A stretch of 64,000 bases of DNA from Chryseobacterium nepalense (GTDB lineage: Bacteria > Bacteroidota > Bacteroidia > Flavobacteriales > Weeksellaceae). The notes under the pieces were generated by a model, which searched no databases, was not told where the DNA came from, and saw only the letters and a list, made by a program, of their open reading frames with translations. The position numbers were made by a program, and so were the translations under genes. The stretch is taken from positions 3,348,001-3,412,000 of the forward strand of contig NZ_CP096203.1 in NCBI RefSeq assembly GCF_023195755.1, in the 5' to 3' direction. Shown one piece after another: positions 52,536-61,193 of this stretch (the stretch's first letter is position 1; every line of letters begins with the position of its first letter).

Positions 52536-54194
52536 TTATGCTTCACAAGCGGTGCAGGTAACAAAGTTTACCATCATTTCTTTAGAAACAGAAGAACTTC
52601 TTTGATAATAAAGAGTTTTTACTCCTTTTTTCCAGGCTTCAATGTATAAATAGTTAACATCTTTCACCGGCATTGTAGAAGGTATCTGAAGATTCAGGGA
52701 CTGTGCCTGATCAATATATTGCTGTCTTTGGGCTGCCTGAGAAATAATCTCCATCGGGGAGATTTCTTTAAACGTTTTAAATACTGCCTTCTCTTCATCG
52801 GTCAGCTCCTTCAAATGTTGTACAGAACCATGATTTAACATAATAGTTCTCCAAGTTTCCTCATTATCAAGGCCTTTTTCAGCCAATAATTTGGCAAGGT
52901 ATTTATTTTTACGCATAAAGTTTCCTTTCGCAAGACCCGCTTTAAAATAATTGGATGCAAACGGCTCGATTCCCGGAGAAGTCTGTCCGAGGATCGCAGA
53001 ACTTGAAGTCGTAGGCGCAATCGCCATTGTCGTGGTATTTCTTAACCCATAACCCTTCAGTAATTCAGGTTCTCCATAGATGTTTGCCAGTTCTCTCGAA
53101 GCCTGCTCTGCCTGTTCCTTAATTCTTCTGAATGCTCTTGCATTGAACTGCGTTGCTTCAAAGCTTTCAAAAGGAATCATATTTTTCTGAAGATAAGAGT
53201 GATAACCTAAAACACCTAATCCCAACGCTCTGTGTCTCATGGCAAAATTTCTTGCTCCCTGAAGATAATAGTTCCCTTCCGTTTTGTCAATGAATTCAGA
53301 TAAAACAGCATCTAAGAAATAGATAGCCAGCTTTACCGCATCAGTGTCTTTCCACTCATCGTACAATTCAAGGTTCATGGAAGATAAACAGCAGATGAAA
53401 GATTCTTCCATGGTTGAAGGAAGCATGATTTCCGAACAAAGGTTACTGGCGTTTACTGTTAATCCTAAGTCTTTATATACTTGCGGTTTATTTCTGTTCA
53501 CGTTGTCGGTAAAGAAAATATAAGGAAGTCCTTTTTGCTGACGGCTTTCCAATACTCTTGCCCATACTTTACGCTTTTCCATATCACCGTCGATCATGTC
53601 CTGCATCCAGTAATCCGGCACACAGATGCCTGTAAACAGGTTCTGGATAGGACTTCCGATATCTTTAATCGATAAAAATTCTTCAATATCTCCGTGGTCA
53701 ACATCCAGATAAGCTGCAAAAGCACCTCTTCTCACTCCACCCTGAGATACCACATCCATTGCCGTATCAAAAAGTTTCATGAAAGAAACGGCTCCTGAAG
53801 ATTTTCCGTTATCGGTTACTGCCGTTCCTCTGTTACGCAGTTCCCCGAAATATCCTGATGTTCCGCCACCGATTTTGGTCTGCATGATGACTTCACCCAT
53901 TTTGTGGGTAATTCCTTCAATGCTGTCCGGAATGTGAACGTTAAAGCAGGAAATAGGAAGACCTCTCTGGGTTCCCATATTGGCCCATACCGGTGAAGAA
54001 AAACTGATCCATCCTTTGGTGATCATTTCCTTAAATGCAGGTTGAAGCTCCGGCTTATACAGTCTCTTTGCTGCTGCCGTGGTAATTCTGTCGATAGCAC
54101 CTTCTACTGTTTCCCCTTTCAGCAAATAGCCTCTGTTGAGCATCTGCTCGGACTCTTCATTGAGCCACCATATATTTGTACTTTGTTCTTCCAT
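52536..54194 (-). CDS. nrdA: Ribonucleoside-diphosphate reductase, large (alpha) subunit
   Basis: 552 residues. Class Ia/b catalytic subunit that reduces ribonucleotides to deoxyribonucleotides. Conserved pieces are SSPVWANMGTQRGLPISCFN with the first redox Cys, SGYFGELRNRGT, NLCSEIMLP with the radical Cys and Glu, and FICCLSSMNLE with the second redox Cys. The C-terminus ends CTACEA, a Cys pair that can re-reduce the active site. No N-terminal ATP-cone is present; the protein starts directly in the catalytic domain. It is downstream of nrdB and the TIR gene, with a 101-bp gap containing a hairpin. Confidence 0.94.
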   Translation of the reverse strand: MEEQSTNIWWLNEESEQMLNRGYLLKGETVEGAIDRITTAAAKRLYKPELQPAFKEMITKGWISFSSPVWANMGTQRGLPISCFNVHIPDSIEGITHKMGEVIMQTKIGGGTSGYFGELRNRGTAVTDNGKSSGAVSFMKLFDTAMDVVSQGGVRRGAFAAYLDVDHGDIEEFLSIKDIGSPIQNLFTGICVPDYWMQDMIDGDMEKRKVWARVLESRQQKGLPYIFFTDNVNRNKPQVYKDLGLTVNASNLCSEIMLPSTMEESFICCLSSMNLELYDEWKDTDAVKLAIYFLDAVLSEFIDKTEGNYYLQGARNFAMRHRALGLGVLGYHSYLQKNMIPFESFEATQFNARAFRRIKEQAEQASRELANIYGEPELLKGYGLRNTTTMAIAPTTSSSAILGQTSPGIEPFASNYFKAGLAKGNFMRKNKYLAKLLAEKGLDNEETWRTIMLNHGSVQHLKELTDEEKAVFKTFKEISPMEIISQAAQRQQYIDQAQSLNLQIPSTMPVKDVNYLYIEAWKKGVKTLYYQRSSSVSKEMMVNFVTCTACEA

Positions 54195-54211
54195 AGTTGT
54201 TTATATTTTCG

Positions 54212-54250
54212 AATTCCTGAGCGGTTTTACGGCTCAGGAATTTTGTTTTT
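54212..54250 (+). terminator. Hairpin with T-tract facing the wrong way for the operon
   Basis: A perfect 11-bp stem AATTCCTGAGC/GCTCAGGAATT with a 9-nt loop is followed on the plus strand by TTGTTTTT. The operon runs on the minus strand, where no T tract follows, so it would only stop antisense transcription. It lies between the TIR gene and nrdA. Confidence 0.6.
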
Positions 54251-54261
54251 ATTTAATTATT

Positions 54262-54284
54262 TGTCATTCTGAAGAATGAGAAGT
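54262..54284. repeat. TGTCATTCTGA-type repeat copy
   Basis: The 11-bp string TGTCATTCTGA, followed by AGAATGAGAAG, recurs from the repeat embedded in the M3 peptidase gene (27261-27271). It lies next to the 3' end of the TIR gene. Confidence 0.5.
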
Positions 54285-54295
54285 AAACTCTTGTT

Positions 54296-55018
54296 TTATG
54301 CTTCAATTAATGTTTCCTCTGGAGTTACTAATTCTGCTAACTTAGCAGCAATCTCTGCCATTGTCTCTTCAGCAGTACTTAAACCGCTTCTTGAGCCAAG
54401 CAGAGGACTAACATCACGTAAGTTGTCATAAGTTGTATTGTGAACAATAGGAATTAGCAAATCACGAGCTAATAAAGCAGATAGCTCCTTATCCGCTATT
54501 CCTGCATTATTAATACGTTCAAGAAATGATGGCGTAACTAACACTATGCCTACTTTAGATTTTGCTAAACCTCGGTCAATTTCACGCATTAATGGTGAAC
54601 CTAACAAAACATCTTTTTCACTAAACCAAACAGAGACACCTTTTGATTCTAATAAATCGTGCAATTCCTTAGCTGAACCTTTACGATCATCCCAAGCATG
54701 ACAAAGAAAAATATCACGCAAGTCTGGTAAATTAGATCGTTTTTCAACATTTTCACGAACTGGTGTAAGAGTTTTTATCTCTTCTGGTGTATATAATATA
54801 GTTGAACTGATTGAAGACCAACTAGCTTTTTTATTTCTTGATTTACTTCCATTACTATTAGAAAGGGTATTACCTGAACCACCTGAAGAAGTAGGGTATG
54901 AAGGAGAATAATAATTAGGAGAGTAATAACTACGACTATAACGACTGCTACATGCAGGACAGTTTTCTGCTGCACTTGCTGAACGATGACCATGAATTGG
55001 TGCTGTACATCTTGCCAT
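54296..55018 (-). CDS. TIR-domain protein inside the ribonucleotide reductase operon
   Basis: 240 residues. Residues 1-23 contain Cys4, His9, His11, Cys20 and Cys23 (CTAPIHGHRSASAAENCPAC), a possible small zinc site. A Ser/Tyr/Gly-rich linker follows (about 24-66). A TIR domain spans about 101-235, starting DIFLCHAWDDRKGSAKELHD, with VWFSEKDVLLGSPLMREID and IVLVTPSFLERI. Glu178 in DKELSALL falls where bacterial and SARM1 TIR NADases have the catalytic Glu (inference by eye). It begins 19 bp after the nrdB stop and precedes nrdA, so it is cotranscribed. TIR proteins often act in antiphage defence or signalling, but no partner gene is adjacent. Confidence 0.88.
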   Translation of the reverse strand: MARCTAPIHGHRSASAAENCPACSSRYSRSYYSPNYYSPSYPTSSGGSGNTLSNSNGSKSRNKKASWSSISSTILYTPEEIKTLTPVRENVEKRSNLPDLRDIFLCHAWDDRKGSAKELHDLLESKGVSVWFSEKDVLLGSPLMREIDRGLAKSKVGIVLVTPSFLERINNAGIADKELSALLARDLLIPIVHNTTYDNLRDVSPLLGSRSGLSTAEETMAEIAAKLAELVTPEETLIEA

Positions 55019-55037
55019 TTTTTTAATTTAAATTTTA

Positions 55038-56012
55038 TTAAAATAAATCGTTCGCCGTAATACTCTTATCGTGTTTTGTATAATCCACCGGTCTTTTCGC
55101 AAAGAAATCATCCATTGAATTGGCAAACACTTCCTCTTCAAACCAAACCATTGGGCGGTATTGTTCCGGAGTGACATTGTATCTTGTATTCATGTTGATT
55201 TTCTTTAAACTGTCATCAACACGGTATTTCATAAAGTTTAATAAGTCTTCTTTTGAGAAAACATTCAGCTCTCCCAATTCGAAGATCCAGTCAAGGATTT
55301 CTCCTTCCAGTTCTACAGACTGGTCAACTAAGGTATAAATATCTTCAATATCAGAATCAGTTAATAAATCAGGCTGTTCTTCACGGATTTTATTGATCAG
55401 GTAAATTCCTGCATTGGCGTGAATCTGCTCATCTACGGAAGTCCATGCGATGATATTGGAAACATTCTTCATATATCCTTTGAATCTGGTGAAGGAAAGG
55501 ATGATGGCAAATTGAGAGAAAAGCGAAACATTTTCAATAAGGATACTGAATAATAAAAGAGAAGAAACATATTCCTTAGGTGTTGCAGAATTGGCGTGTT
55601 TCAGGACATTTGATAAAAAATCAATTCTCTTTTTTACGGCAGGAATTTCTACGACATGAGCAAATTCTTCGTTATAGCCTAATACTTCCAATAATCTGGA
55701 ATAGGCTTCAGAGTGACGGAACTCACACTCGGCGAAGGTAGATCCTAAACCGTTGAACTCCGGCTTTGGAAGATGGTTATATAAATTTCCCCAGAATGTT
55801 TTTACAGATACTTCAATCTGTGCAATAGCCAGAAGTGCATTTTTTACGGCGTGCTTTTCGTGCGGTTCCAGCTGTGAATGAAAATCCTGAACATCTGCGG
55901 TAAAATCCACTTCCGAGTGCACCCAAAATGACTTGTTGATTGCTTCCACGAATTGAAGAACCTCAGGGTATTCAAATGGTTTATAGCTTACTCTTTTATC
56001 AAAAATTCCCAT
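55038..56012 (-). CDS. nrdB: Ribonucleoside-diphosphate reductase, small (beta) subunit
   Basis: 324 residues. Diiron tyrosyl-radical subunit. Iron ligands are in the helices containing LEPHEKHAVKNALLAIAQIE, AECEFRHSEAYSRLLEVLGY (Glu, His and the radical Tyr) and TSVDEQIHANAG (Glu, His). There is no ATP-cone at the N-terminus. It is first in the operon nrdB-TIR-nrdA. The start is ATG 56012. A -7 box TAACTTTG lies at 56149-56156 on this strand, giving a leader of roughly 130 nt. Confidence 0.95.
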   Translation of the reverse strand: MGIFDKRVSYKPFEYPEVLQFVEAINKSFWVHSEVDFTADVQDFHSQLEPHEKHAVKNALLAIAQIEVSVKTFWGNLYNHLPKPEFNGLGSTFAECEFRHSEAYSRLLEVLGYNEEFAHVVEIPAVKKRIDFLSNVLKHANSATPKEYVSSLLLFSILIENVSLFSQFAIILSFTRFKGYMKNVSNIIAWTSVDEQIHANAGIYLINKIREEQPDLLTDSDIEDIYTLVDQSVELEGEILDWIFELGELNVFSKEDLLNFMKYRVDDSLKKINMNTRYNVTPEQYRPMVWFEEEVFANSMDDFFAKRPVDYTKHDKSITANDLF

Positions 56013-56433
56013 ATTTAGAATGTCTTAAAAATTAATAATGATCGATGTGGATAAAGTTCAAAAAATATTCAACATTTTGATTTGTTGGTACTTACAGGTG
56101 AAAGTTATCAACCCGGCAAAGTATTTATCTTTTGGTGATGAACATGTACAAAGTTAGAAAACAAGAACTGTATTTAAAAGGGCGAAACACTAAATGATTG
56201 AGTTTTAACCTTAAAAGTTTTCCACATTTACATCAAAACCGCTTAAATACTGGCTTACAAAGGAGTATCATTGAAAAATGTTTGTTAAAAGCCGATTGAA
56301 GTTAAACAGTTTTTTATAAAGTTCTATTAATAAAGGACAAATTTATTAAACAATAATTTAATTAAAGAATTTTTCTTTCTGCGTAACAAATTAAAATTTA
56401 TACCTACTTATTGGATAAAACATATCCCGCTTC
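56013..56433. other. 421-bp intergenic region between nrdB and the ABC operon
   Basis: AT-rich with no convincing protein gene. It holds the probable nrdB promoter (TAACTTTG, 56149-56156 on the minus strand) and must hold the promoter of the ABC-transporter operon, for which I find no clear TAnnTTTG. I do not see a clear pair of NrdR boxes. Confidence 0.5.
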
Positions 56434-57123
56434 ATGTTAGTAATTCAGGATTTACATAAGTCATACGATACCGGAAAAAGTAAGCTTCATGTTCTTAAAG
56501 GAATTAACCTTACCATTTCCGAAGGTGAGTTTGTTTCTATTATGGGGAGTTCCGGATCCGGAAAATCAACCCTGCTTAATATTATCGGTATTCTTGATGA
56601 AAAGGATTCCGGAATATATGAGCTGGATGGCGTTCCGATAGAACACCTTTCGGAAGTAAAAGCTGCGGAGTACAGGAGTAAATTTTTAGGATTTATCTTT
56701 CAGTCATTCAACCTGATCGGGTATAAAACCGCTCTGGATAATGTTGCCCTTCCTTTATATTACCAGAATGTTCCGAGAAAAGAACGTGAACGCAGAGCAA
56801 TGGAGTATCTGGAAAAAGTAGGGCTTGCGCAGTGGGCCAACCATTTGCCCAATGAACTTTCGGGAGGGCAGAAACAGAGAGTTGCCATCGCAAGGGCTCT
56901 GATCACCAACCCAAAAGTTGTGCTTGCCGATGAGCCTACCGGAGCATTGGATTCCAAAACCACACACGATATTATGAAACTGCTTCAGGATATTAATAAT
57001 GAAGGAAAAACTATCATTGTTGTTACACACGAACCGGATGTGGCTGCCCAAACCAAACGAAATGTCATTCTGAAAGACGGAATTATAGAAAGTGATGAGT
57101 TTATTAAGCAGCTGGTTTTATAG
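56434..57123 (+). CDS. ABC transporter ATP-binding protein, MacB/LolD type
   Basis: 229 residues. Walker A is GSSGSGKSTLLNI, the signature is LSGGQKQRVAIARAL and Walker B VVLADEPTGALD, with the H-loop in VVTHEPD. It energises the two FtsX-like permeases encoded next. First gene of a four-gene efflux operon (ATPase, two permeases, periplasmic adaptor). An inverted heptamer-type repeat lies between it and the first permease gene. Confidence 0.93.
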   Translation: MLVIQDLHKSYDTGKSKLHVLKGINLTISEGEFVSIMGSSGSGKSTLLNIIGILDEKDSGIYELDGVPIEHLSEVKAAEYRSKFLGFIFQSFNLIGYKTALDNVALPLYYQNVPRKERERRAMEYLEKVGLAQWANHLPNELSGGQKQRVAIARALITNPKVVLADEPTGALDSKTTHDIMKLLQDINNEGKTIIVVTHEPDVAAQTKRNVILKDGIIESDEFIKQLVL

Positions 57124-57235
57124 GCTGGAAAATGGGAGACGGAAGCCTGGGGATGAAAAAGAAAATTTTAATAATTAAATAAATCAGCGGAAAGAGTGGA
57201 GACTTTCATCATCAGACTTCCCGCTTCAAATCTAA
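57124..57235. repeat. Inverted heptamer-type repeat inside the ABC operon
   Basis: Left units are GCTGGAA, AATGGGA, GACGGAA, GCCTGGG, GATGAAA. The right arm, read on the other strand, gives GCGGGAA, GTCTGAT, GATGAAA. It splits an otherwise compact operon. Confidence 0.6.
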
Positions 57236-57241
57236 AGAAAT

Positions 57242-58471
57242 ATGTTCGACTTAGATCGCTGGCAGGAAATATTCAGTTCTATTCGCAGTAATGTATTGCG
57301 GACGGTACTTTCCGGCTTTACTGTGGCTTTGGGATTATTTATTTTTATTGTTCTGTTCGGGATAGGAACGGGCCTGCAGAATGCATTTACACAAGGTTTT
57401 GCAAGAGATGCCCAAAACCTGATTTCCATTGTAACAGGAAAAACAACGATTGCCTACAATGGACTTCAGTCTGACAGACAAGTGACCATGAATAATGACG
57501 ACTACGATTTCCTTGTTAATATTGATAAAGAAAAAGTAGGAAGTTCCACTCCAAGATATACATCCAATTTATTGGTTAAATACGGTAAAGAGAGCGGCAA
57601 TTATCAGATTAACGGGGCCAAGCCTGAAGAGCAGACCATTGAAAACAGAAAAATCCTTGAAGGAAGATATCTTACTCCTACTGATTTGGAAAGAAAACAG
57701 AATGTAGCTGTAATCGGAAGGATGGTTCAGCGTGACCTTATCAAAAACGGAAGTCCTGTAGGAAAAGAATTAAATATCAACGGAACCATGTTTAAAGTGG
57801 TTGGTGTATTTTCAGATGACGGCGGCGACTGGGACGAGAGGCACATTACTGTTCCGATTACTACATTGCAGCAGATGAAAAAAGGTTCGGATACCGTGAG
57901 CATTAATTATATCGCTTATAATGAAAAATTAACGCCCCAGGAAGCCATAAAGTACGGAGACGAACTAAAAGAAAGGCTAAAATCAAGAAAAAATGTAGCA
58001 CCGGACGATGAAAACGGTGTAAGGGTCTGGAACAATGCCCAGAATATGAACGATACTTTTGCATTCATGGCAGTACTAACCGGAATTGTCGGCTTTATCG
58101 GTTTGGGAACGCTGGCAGCCGGAATTATCGGGATCAGCAATATTATGGTATATATCGTAAAAGAAAGGACCAAGGAAATCGGGGTGCGGAAAGCGATCGG
58201 AGCGAAACCAAAAACTATTGTGGCGCTGATTGTTCAGGAAAGTGTTGTGATTACGGTAATCTCCGGATTAATTGGGGTTGGTCTCGGTGTGCTGGCTCTC
58301 TACTTAATAGGAAATAATCTGGAAGAATATTTTATTAAAGATCCTAGTGTAGGGTGGGGACACATTTTTGCGGCATTCATAGCACTGGTTTTTTCAGGAT
58401 TGATTGCAGGATTTGTGCCGGCTTACAGAGCTTCTAAAATTAAACCTATTGAAGCACTGAGAACAGAATGA
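57242..58471 (+). CDS. ABC transporter permease, MacB/FtsX type
   Basis: 409 residues with one N-terminal transmembrane helix (about 22-45), a large periplasmic domain and three C-terminal helices (about 280-400). Family landmarks are IRSNVLRTVLSGFTVALGLF, the MacB periplasmic core with NVAVIGRMVQRDL, and the cytosolic loop KERTKEIGVRKAIGAKP before ASKIKPIEALRTE. It pairs with the second permease to form the heterodimer. ATG 57242 is preceded by a repeat. Confidence 0.9.
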   Translation: MFDLDRWQEIFSSIRSNVLRTVLSGFTVALGLFIFIVLFGIGTGLQNAFTQGFARDAQNLISIVTGKTTIAYNGLQSDRQVTMNNDDYDFLVNIDKEKVGSSTPRYTSNLLVKYGKESGNYQINGAKPEEQTIENRKILEGRYLTPTDLERKQNVAVIGRMVQRDLIKNGSPVGKELNINGTMFKVVGVFSDDGGDWDERHITVPITTLQQMKKGSDTVSINYIAYNEKLTPQEAIKYGDELKERLKSRKNVAPDDENGVRVWNNAQNMNDTFAFMAVLTGIVGFIGLGTLAAGIIGISNIMVYIVKERTKEIGVRKAIGAKPKTIVALIVQESVVITVISGLIGVGLGVLALYLIGNNLEEYFIKDPSVGWGHIFAAFIALVFSGLIAGFVPAYRASKIKPIEALRTE

Positions 58472-58500
58472 TGAACGGTGAACGGTGAATTTTGCTTCAC
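58470..58500. repeat. Short heptamer-type repeat
   Basis: ATGAACG, GTGAACG and GTGAATT units follow the first permease stop; TTCAC lies a few bases later. One arm only. Confidence 0.45.
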
Positions 58501-58579
58501 AAGTTAATTTAGGTCTCAGAAAAATTGACTATTGTCGCAGAGATTGACCATTGTTAGTATAAAAAGATTGACAGCTAAA

Positions 58580-59851
58580 ATGAATATATTATTTAAAAAA
58601 GATACTTGGCAGGAAATTTATTATTCACTCAGGAATAATAAGCTTCGGACTTTCCTTACCATGATTGGTGTGGGTTGGGGTATGTTTTTGTATGTAAGTC
58701 TTCTGGGAGCAGCTAAAGGAATGGAGAACGGCTTTGATAAGCTCTTTTCCGGATTTGCTACCAATTCTATTTTTCTCTGGGCGCAAAACACATCTATTCC
58801 TTACGAAGGTTTCCCTAAAGGAAGACAGATGCACCTCCATCTTTCTGATATCGACATGCTGAAAAGAAAAATTTCCGAAATTGATTACATTTCACCACAG
58901 AATTCAAGAGGAAGTTTCACGGGAACACCGGGAGAATCCATGTCAAGAAACGGGAAAAGCGGAACCTATGCTTTAACAGGAGATTATCCGGTAGGAAATA
59001 AGATCTCGGAAAAGAAACTGATTTTCGGTAGGTATATCAATGATGCAGATGTTTCCGGAAATAAAAATGTAGCGGTAATCGGAGAAGAGATTTATAAAAA
59101 CTTTTTTGATTCTAAAAAGAATGAAAGCCCAATTGGGAAATCCATTAATATTAAAGGAATCTTTTTTAACGTGATCGGTGTATTCAGAATAAAGAAAAAC
59201 GGAGGGTTTGAAAATGATCAAACAGTTTTTATCCCGCTTTCCACTTATACCAAAATGTATAATGCAGGAGATCAGATTGATATGTTTGCTATTGTGAGTA
59301 AACCTAATGTCGACGTGAATTCCGTTGAAAAAACCGTAAAACTTGAATTAAAAGCTAAAAATAAAGTTTCTCCAGAAGATACCAATGCTTTCGGAAGCTT
59401 TAATCTCGGCAAAGAATTTAAAAAATTGACGGGCTTTCTTACGGGAATGCAGCTTCTTACCATTATTGTGGGAACATTAACCATTCTTGCGGGAGTAATT
59501 GCCATTTCAAATATCCTTTTGATTACCGTTAAAGAAAGAACTAAAGAAATAGGAATCCGAAGAGCATTAGGGGCAAAACCTTCCGAAGTGAGAAACCAGA
59601 TTCTCCTGGAAAGTGTCGTGATTACGTTGTCTTCCGGACTTTTAGGTTTTATGTTCGGGATTTTTGTGCTTATGATTTTAAATGTAGCCACCCAGGGACA
59701 GGATTCATTTCCTTTTTATAATCCTACGGTCAATTATGGAAATGTTTTTGCGGCGATGGCGGTTATGGTGATTTTAGGACTTATCATAGGAATGATTCCG
59801 GCACAAAGAGCGGTAAAAATACGTCCTATTGAAGCATTAAGAACAGAATAA
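58580..59851 (+). CDS. ABC transporter permease, MacB/FtsX type
   Basis: 423 residues from ATG 58580; the upstream in-frame sequence from 58532 is AT-rich intergenic and rejected. It is closely related in layout to the preceding permease: SLRNNKLRTFLTMIGVGWGM at the N-terminal helix, a large periplasmic domain, and KERTKEIGIRRALGAKPSEV before VKIRPIEALRTE. The pair is probably a tandem duplication that became an obligate heterodimer. The adaptor gene follows 32 bp later. Confidence 0.9.
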   Translation: MNILFKKDTWQEIYYSLRNNKLRTFLTMIGVGWGMFLYVSLLGAAKGMENGFDKLFSGFATNSIFLWAQNTSIPYEGFPKGRQMHLHLSDIDMLKRKISEIDYISPQNSRGSFTGTPGESMSRNGKSGTYALTGDYPVGNKISEKKLIFGRYINDADVSGNKNVAVIGEEIYKNFFDSKKNESPIGKSINIKGIFFNVIGVFRIKKNGGFENDQTVFIPLSTYTKMYNAGDQIDMFAIVSKPNVDVNSVEKTVKLELKAKNKVSPEDTNAFGSFNLGKEFKKLTGFLTGMQLLTIIVGTLTILAGVIAISNILLITVKERTKEIGIRRALGAKPSEVRNQILLESVVITLSSGLLGFMFGIFVLMILNVATQGQDSFPFYNPTVNYGNVFAAMAVMVILGLIIGMIPAQRAVKIRPIEALRTE

Positions 59852-59883
59852 AACTTTAATTTAAATAAAAATAAACTATACAT

Positions 59884-61080
59884 ATGAAAAAGAAATTCAC
59901 CTGGAAAAAAGCCATTTATATTATTCTCGGGCTTTTATTTGCAGTGGCGCTGTTCTCAGGAATCAGATATTTTGTAAAATCCAATTCTAAGCAGAGCGAA
60001 GCTTTTCTTACCCGTAAGCCTACTGTTCAGAATATGGAAGACAAGGTAATGGCGACAGGAAAAATTATTCCAAAGGAAGAAATCGAAATCAAACCCAATA
60101 TAGCAGGAATTATTGACAAAATTTTAGTGGACGAAGGCGACAGGGTGGAGGCCGGACAGTTGATCGCGACCGTAAGGATTGTCCCGAATATTGCTGAAGT
60201 GAATAATGCGCAACAAAATGTAAATAATCAGCAGCTCCAGATCAGCAATGCCAGGATGAATGTTGAAAACATGCGTAAGCAGTTTGAAATGCAGGAAAGA
60301 CTTTACAAACAAGGAGTTGCCTCAAAACAGGAGTTTTTAAATGCACAACAGCAGCTTTATACAACACAACAGGCATTGAAAAATTCCCAACAGCAGCTCG
60401 TGACTGCGCAAAAAGCATTGCAGATTGCAAAAACAGGAGCTACTCCGGAACTTCAGGGGCTTGCTACAACGCAGATTCGTTCAAAAGCTGCAGGAACGGT
60501 TCTTGAAGTTCCTGTAAAAGTAGGAAGTCAGGTAATTGAAGCCAACTCTTTTAACGCAGGGACCACCATTTGTTCTATCGCCGATCTCAATTCTTTAATT
60601 TTTCAGGGAGAGATTGACGAGGCGCAGGCAGGAAAGCTTAAACAAGGAATGGATATGAAAATCGTCATCGGTGCTCTTCAGAATAAAACATTTCCGGGAA
60701 GACTGACGATGATTGCTCCGAAAGGTAAAGATAACAACGGAACGATCAAATTCCCTGTGGAAGGAGATGTATTCAACCCAAATAATGAATACATCAGAGC
60801 GGGATTTTCTGCCAACGGCGAAATTGTACTCACCTCAAAGAAAAACGCTTTATTGCTGGATGAATCTTTAATTCAGTATGAAAAGAAAAACGGTAAAGAT
60901 GTACCTTTCGTTGAAGTGAAGCAAAAAGACGGTAAGTTCAAAAAAGTATACGTAAAATTAGGAGCAAGCGACGGAATTAATGTGGAAATTCTTTCCGGAA
61001 TTCGCCCAGATGCAGAAGTAAAAGTCTGGAATCCTTCTGATAAAGACAAAGAAGAATTGAAAGAAAAATCAAAAAAATAG
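59884..61080 (+). CDS. Efflux periplasmic adaptor, HlyD/MacA family
   Basis: 398 residues. One N-terminal membrane helix (about 11-27). A lipoyl-like half (VEAGQLIATVRIV), then a coiled-coil hairpin (about 95-180, rich in Gln and Asn) and the beta-barrel domain. It links the ABC permeases to an outer-membrane channel; no TolC-like gene is present in the window. Last gene of the operon, followed by a terminator. Confidence 0.88.
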   Translation: MKKKFTWKKAIYIILGLLFAVALFSGIRYFVKSNSKQSEAFLTRKPTVQNMEDKVMATGKIIPKEEIEIKPNIAGIIDKILVDEGDRVEAGQLIATVRIVPNIAEVNNAQQNVNNQQLQISNARMNVENMRKQFEMQERLYKQGVASKQEFLNAQQQLYTTQQALKNSQQQLVTAQKALQIAKTGATPELQGLATTQIRSKAAGTVLEVPVKVGSQVIEANSFNAGTTICSIADLNSLIFQGEIDEAQAGKLKQGMDMKIVIGALQNKTFPGRLTMIAPKGKDNNGTIKFPVEGDVFNPNNEYIRAGFSANGEIVLTSKKNALLLDESLIQYEKKNGKDVPFVEVKQKDGKFKKVYVKLGASDGINVEILSGIRPDAEVKVWNPSDKDKEELKEKSKK

Positions 61081-61108
61081 TAAACTAACACTATAGATTC
61101 AGATGTAG

Positions 61109-61137
61109 TCCTGGGAATTATTCTCAGGATTTTTTTA
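61109..61137 (+). terminator. Intrinsic terminator of the ABC operon
   Basis: TCCTGGGAA and TTCTCAGGA pair (one G-T) around TTA and run into seven T. Confidence 0.83.
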
Positions 61138-61193
61138 TTCAATTCATTTCTTAATCCTGTGTGTGTTTATGTATTTTCAGATATGGTAATTAT

